DNA of 64,000 nt from Acanthacorydalis orientalis (lineage: Eukaryota; Arthropoda; Insecta; Megaloptera; Corydalidae): positions 12,679,010-12,743,009 of the forward strand of contig CM068315.1 in the NCBI GenBank assembly GCA_034766995.1. The letters run 5' to 3'. The notes under the pieces were generated by a model, which did no database searches, was not told where the DNA came from, and saw only the letters and a list, made by a program, of their open reading frames with translations. A program made the translations under genes and the position numbers. Every line of letters begins with the position of its first letter. Position 1 is the stretch's first letter. Positions 60,115 through 64,000 of this stretch are shown here, in pieces.

Positions 60115-61486
60115 CTATATGTAAATTATAAAATAAAACTTTAAAATAAACATATGTTAGCTTTAAATTTAAAGTAGTATAAACAATAACATACTCTGAG
60201 TGAAATATAGAAAAAAATAGTAGTATAAAATGTAATAGTAATATATATAAAAAATAATAGTAGTATAGTGAAAAAATAGTAATTTACATTAAAATATAGT
60301 AACGCTATTGTTAGAGTTCATGTTTCTTCTCGATTTACATCGTGTTTTTCATAATCATAATCAATAAAAGCCATGTCGTGTGCCAGAATTATCATTATTT
60401 TATAACATTAATCGAAAATTGACAGTTGAAGTAATATTTCAATCTATTGATACCTGCGCCGTGTTTCAAATCGATTCCATTAGAACTAATGTATAATTTA
60501 CAGAACACAAAAATTGATAATAAGTGATAAAAATGTTATCAATAAAACAGGAAAATATTATTCAACGATCAAAAAATCACGTCAATAATACGTGACGACC
60601 AATACAAATGAGAAAATTATATTCACATCAACGTTGACTCCGTGGTATAAAAGTGATAAAGTTTATTGATTAGAAAAAATGTTTCGATTTAGTTCATAGT
60701 CGAGCTATATAGTACATTATTGCATTTGTTAAAGGATGAAATATATTTATTCAATCTTAGATGCTAATGAATACATGAATTAATTTATTTTTAATACTAC
60801 TAAAATATTGTTTTATAAAATACTAAAGGTAGAATATATTAACATTCAATCCTAGAATAATCTGTATAGAAAAATGTGACTTTCATAAAAAATAATCATT
60901 CTATACATTTTATTTCATTTTTAAATAAATACTTTTAAAAAAATACTTTAAATAATTTTAATTGAATTATTATCTTTCAATTTATTTTATTTCATTTTTT
61001 AAATAAATAATTTTATACCAATATGTACATAATGTTATATAATAGTTTCATTTTGCATTCAATCAAATTAATATATTTTGTTAGAAAACTTATAGCTTAT
61101 TAAATATAAACTTATGCTGAAATAGAACTTCAGTATAATAAAAAATCGTATCAACATGTTTCAGTTCTGTCCCTAGTTTCACTGCATTTCGTTCTCTGAA
61201 TTATTAAATTCTTAGTTTATTGTATTGAAAGTCTTCATATAAATATACCATCTTTTTTCATATTTATCTATATATATTTACAAATAATACATTTATTTGT
61301 ACATTCAGTGGCGCACTCAAGATTTAATCTTGAAGGGGGCGAGTTGAACGGATATTTTTTTTAATGTAAATTCAATAAAATCCATTAGGTGATTATAAAA
61401 ATTTATTTAAAGAATAAAATCCAATTTTCTTTTCTTTTTACAGAGCTCTTGAATTACTTCAGTCGTGGTTACATTAATATTAATCT

Positions 61487-61548
<62 letters not shown>

Positions 61549-61660
61549 GTATTTTCGCGAAATGATTTTTTTCTAGACTTTGTTCCATTCTCCTTGATAG
61601 GCCTCTTGTCTCCCTTCGGTGCGTCACTGTGTACATTATTTCATATTCTGTATAAAAAGT

Positions 61661-61706
<46 letters not shown>

Positions 61707-62429
61707 TTTGTTTAAAAGAAATATAAATTGCATTAATTAAATTGTATCTATATAATTATTCTATCAAAGACTAGTCCTAAAACGATATTTATTAAATAAC
61801 GATCAACAACTGAAAATAAAATAAAATATTCTCGTCTCTATTCCTATACTATAAAATAGTAAATATGAAAGAAGGACATGAAAAACAAACAAGAGATAAT
61901 ATCTTTTTGTATTTTGAGCAAAAATCAATATTGGTTATTTTTTTATTTAAACATCAATGTCATTTTTGCACGCTTTTCTTTGAAAATGGTAACATTCTAG
62001 TCAAAATTTTTAAACAATTTAACACATACGTTACAATTAAATACATAACGAATTTAAAAAAAGAACAATTTCTATTTTAAAATATTTATTTCAAATATTT
62101 TATTAATATACATACATATGCTTTCAAGATTTTTTTAATTATAAGAATATACATGTCTCATTGTTCATTGATTGTCCTGAATGAAATATTGAAATATATT
62201 AAAAATATTAACCGGAATATTTCATCCCGAACATATAGTTTGATAATTAAACTTTTCGGTACCTGTTTGAGCCCATTTACTCAACAGAGCTATATATTAC
62301 ACCATCACCTTATAACTAATATTAGCATTGTATAATATTGGCAGCCGTGTCAGTAATAAAATGAGTACATATATTAGTATGTATCACTCTAAAAGTAACT
62401 CGTACGGGATTTTAATATCGTAATGAATA
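59969..62429. other. AT-rich sequence with microsatellites, no gene seen
   Basis: (TA)n at 60051-60110, 61489-61546 and 61662-61705. Two adjacent plus-strand frames (61465-61740 and 61865-62080) include or border the arrays and carry no domain. TTGAAGGGGGCGAGTTGAACG at about 61330 is a small G+C-rich word of unknown origin. Confidence 0.45.
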
Positions 62430-62800
62430 TATAATCACGCGCAACGGGACACACACACAGTCACATAAGCTCCGACACATATGCACACATTCGCACATAC
62501 TTTCATAAACGCACATACTCAGGGATAAAGGATGACGGCGTGAGGAAGAGCAAGCGACTAGCAGAGTGCACATATGCCAGTTAACACGCTCGTCGCAACG
62601 CAGCACGGAATCTGTTTAATAATTCAGCGGCGTGGCAGGAAGCTGTAGCTGAAGCTGTAGAAATCGCGTTTACAGCCTCACAGTGAACACACAAACTCCT
62701 ACTCAGTCGACGACCATAAACGCAGAGATGTGGACTTAATGGAAAACGAATTACTTCCGACCTTTTCTCGAATTCTTTTCGTTTCACCTTTATATTGGTT
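62430..62800. other. G+C-rich, CpG-containing island with a minus-strand open frame
   Basis: The most G+C-rich stretch of its size in the window, with CGACGGCGTGAGG, CGCAACGCAGCACGG and GCGGCGTGGCAGG. The minus strand is open for 75 codons from an ATG at 62808 (MNETNIKVKRKEFEKRSEVI, later STASATASCHAAELLNRFRA) and stops at 62581. The composition would suit a first exon or a promoter with leader of a minus-strand gene, but no domain or splice donor is convincing, so it is left as a candidate. Confidence 0.35.
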
Positions 62801-63562
62801 TCATTCATTGTGTATTATCCCTCTTCGCGGTTTTCATGTCTTGATAGCCATAGTTGTTAAGTTTTTCTTTTTCTATAAGAAATGCATTTACTACAAACTC
62901 TAATGAACAGTCTAGTGAGGTATCACAATGAATGCTGCTTGTGTGTTGACAGTATTATGTATTATGCTATACGAAAGACGACACGTTAATGACCTTAGAT
63001 TCGTTAAACTCACACATAATGTTGTAAACAAGTTGTGCTTTTTCGTTTTATCACATAATTTCATGATACATACATAGCATTCCTTAACCATTTGTACTCG
63101 GGGAATATTTTAACTTTTCCTTCCACCAACTCTATAATTATAAATACAATTCATCATCATGAAAAATTTAAGATTACTTTCAGTTGAAAAAAGTAAACAA
63201 ATTTATCATCTATACATATTCTTTTTTATTTCATTCATTATTACAAATTATATTTCTAGAATAATGCAACTGATCAGCTTGTGGAACAAACGTTTAAATG
63301 CCAGCCGTACTGGTATTCCGAGTAAAAAGTGTTAATATTTTAAAGCTAAAGTGCCATTAAGATATCTTAAATTAGATACTTCTAGAATAATTTAAAATAT
63401 TATCTACATTAAAAGCATTTTTTTAACTTTTCAACTATTATGCAGTTTTCAAAAACAATATTTTTAAAAAGTAAATGTAATAACAATTTATTTCAATTTT
63501 TTATACTTGTACTTAACATCTCTTGAAATTAATCCTTAACATTCGAAAATGTTGATTTATGA

Positions 63563-63612
<50 letters not shown>

Positions 63613-64000
63613 AGATGTAGTCAATCTTTTTTCTCAATTATAATCAGTGTTAATAAGAAAACAAATTCCTTGAGCCAATTGAATAAAACAAAACCTTAAA
63701 CACTAAAGAACACACATTCAATCAAAATTGTTGTTGTTTGTCGTAATACATTGTTCCATTACCAATTAAGCTTTTAATTACATATTTACATAATTGTTAT
63801 CCCAAATGTATCATAAATTCATATACGTCACAAAGTCAATAATAAACTTTGAGTAAACAATATAAAATAACACATCTAAATTAACTAAATTAGTTTAGTT
63901 CTAATAATAATTAAAATATTTGTATGGATATATATATATATATATATATGTATGTATAATTATTGTTGTATTCTTTATTAAGATATACATAATTTGTTAA
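62801..64000. other. AT-rich sequence, no gene seen
   Basis: (TA)n at 63566-63610 and 63929-63950. Otherwise no repeat, transposon end or coding pattern. Confidence 0.5.

Noticed and set aside
1..64000. CRISPR arrays, operons, ribosome-binding sites, bacterial genes
   Set aside because: The spliced gene, microsatellites and eukaryotic transposons show an insect nuclear genome. The regular repeats are simple TA arrays without spacers.
1..64000. tRNA or rRNA genes
   Set aside because: No internal promoter boxes with a matching cloverleaf and no rRNA-like stretch were seen on reading. A tRNAscan run would be decisive.

Overview
This is an AT-rich (roughly one fifth G+C by eye) eukaryotic window with spliced genes, GT-AG introns, very many (TA)n microsatellites and decayed insect-type DNA transposons. 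The mariner, Tc1, pogo/Tigger, piggyBac and hAT relics, together with an insect-style HCN-like channel, point to an insect, most likely a hymenopteran. The order is an inference.

One complete protein-coding gene is supported. It lies on the minus strand at 14483-6404, with nine exons, consistent phases at all eight introns and no internal stop. It encodes a predicted 554-residue protein laid out like a hyperpolarization-activated cyclic-nucleotide-gated (HCN) channel: HPFSKFR-type N-terminal motif, S1-S6, C-linker and cyclic-nucleotide-binding domain. The functional signatures are eroded: S4 has few basic residues, the pore has no GYG filter, and the phosphate-binding cassette has lost its glutamate. 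Two of its introns carry mariner relics.

The rest is mobile-element debris. 1.35-1.9 kb: a mariner C-terminus and a non-LTR reverse-transcriptase tail. 5.1-5.3 kb: a long foldback. 15.5-16.5 kb: an internally deleted mariner. 17.5 and 21.3-22.9 kb: two Tc1-like relics. 25.2-25.8 kb: a pogo-like element. 10, 19.8, 27.9, 30.4, 33.6 and 51.5 kb: one mariner family whose better copies keep only the N-terminal DNA-binding half of the transposase. 36.8-37.4 kb: a hAT remnant. 46.7 kb: a mariner. 47.9-49.4 kb: an IS630/Tc1/mariner-type element. 54.5-55.9 kb: a Tigger-like element.

The most striking non-genic structure is a 4.5-kb inverted duplication. Its arms are 30135-31593 and 32979-34682, each carries a mariner copy in mirror orientation, and the right arm was later hit by a TTAA-flanked piggyBac-type MITE. 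A second MITE family with long terminal inverted repeats (42.1 and 59.8 kb) has a retrotransposon tail inside one copy. Several G+C-richer islands (16.8, 29.4, 37.9, 40.7, 62.4 kb) have no recognised coding content and could be regulatory or transcribed non-coding sequence.
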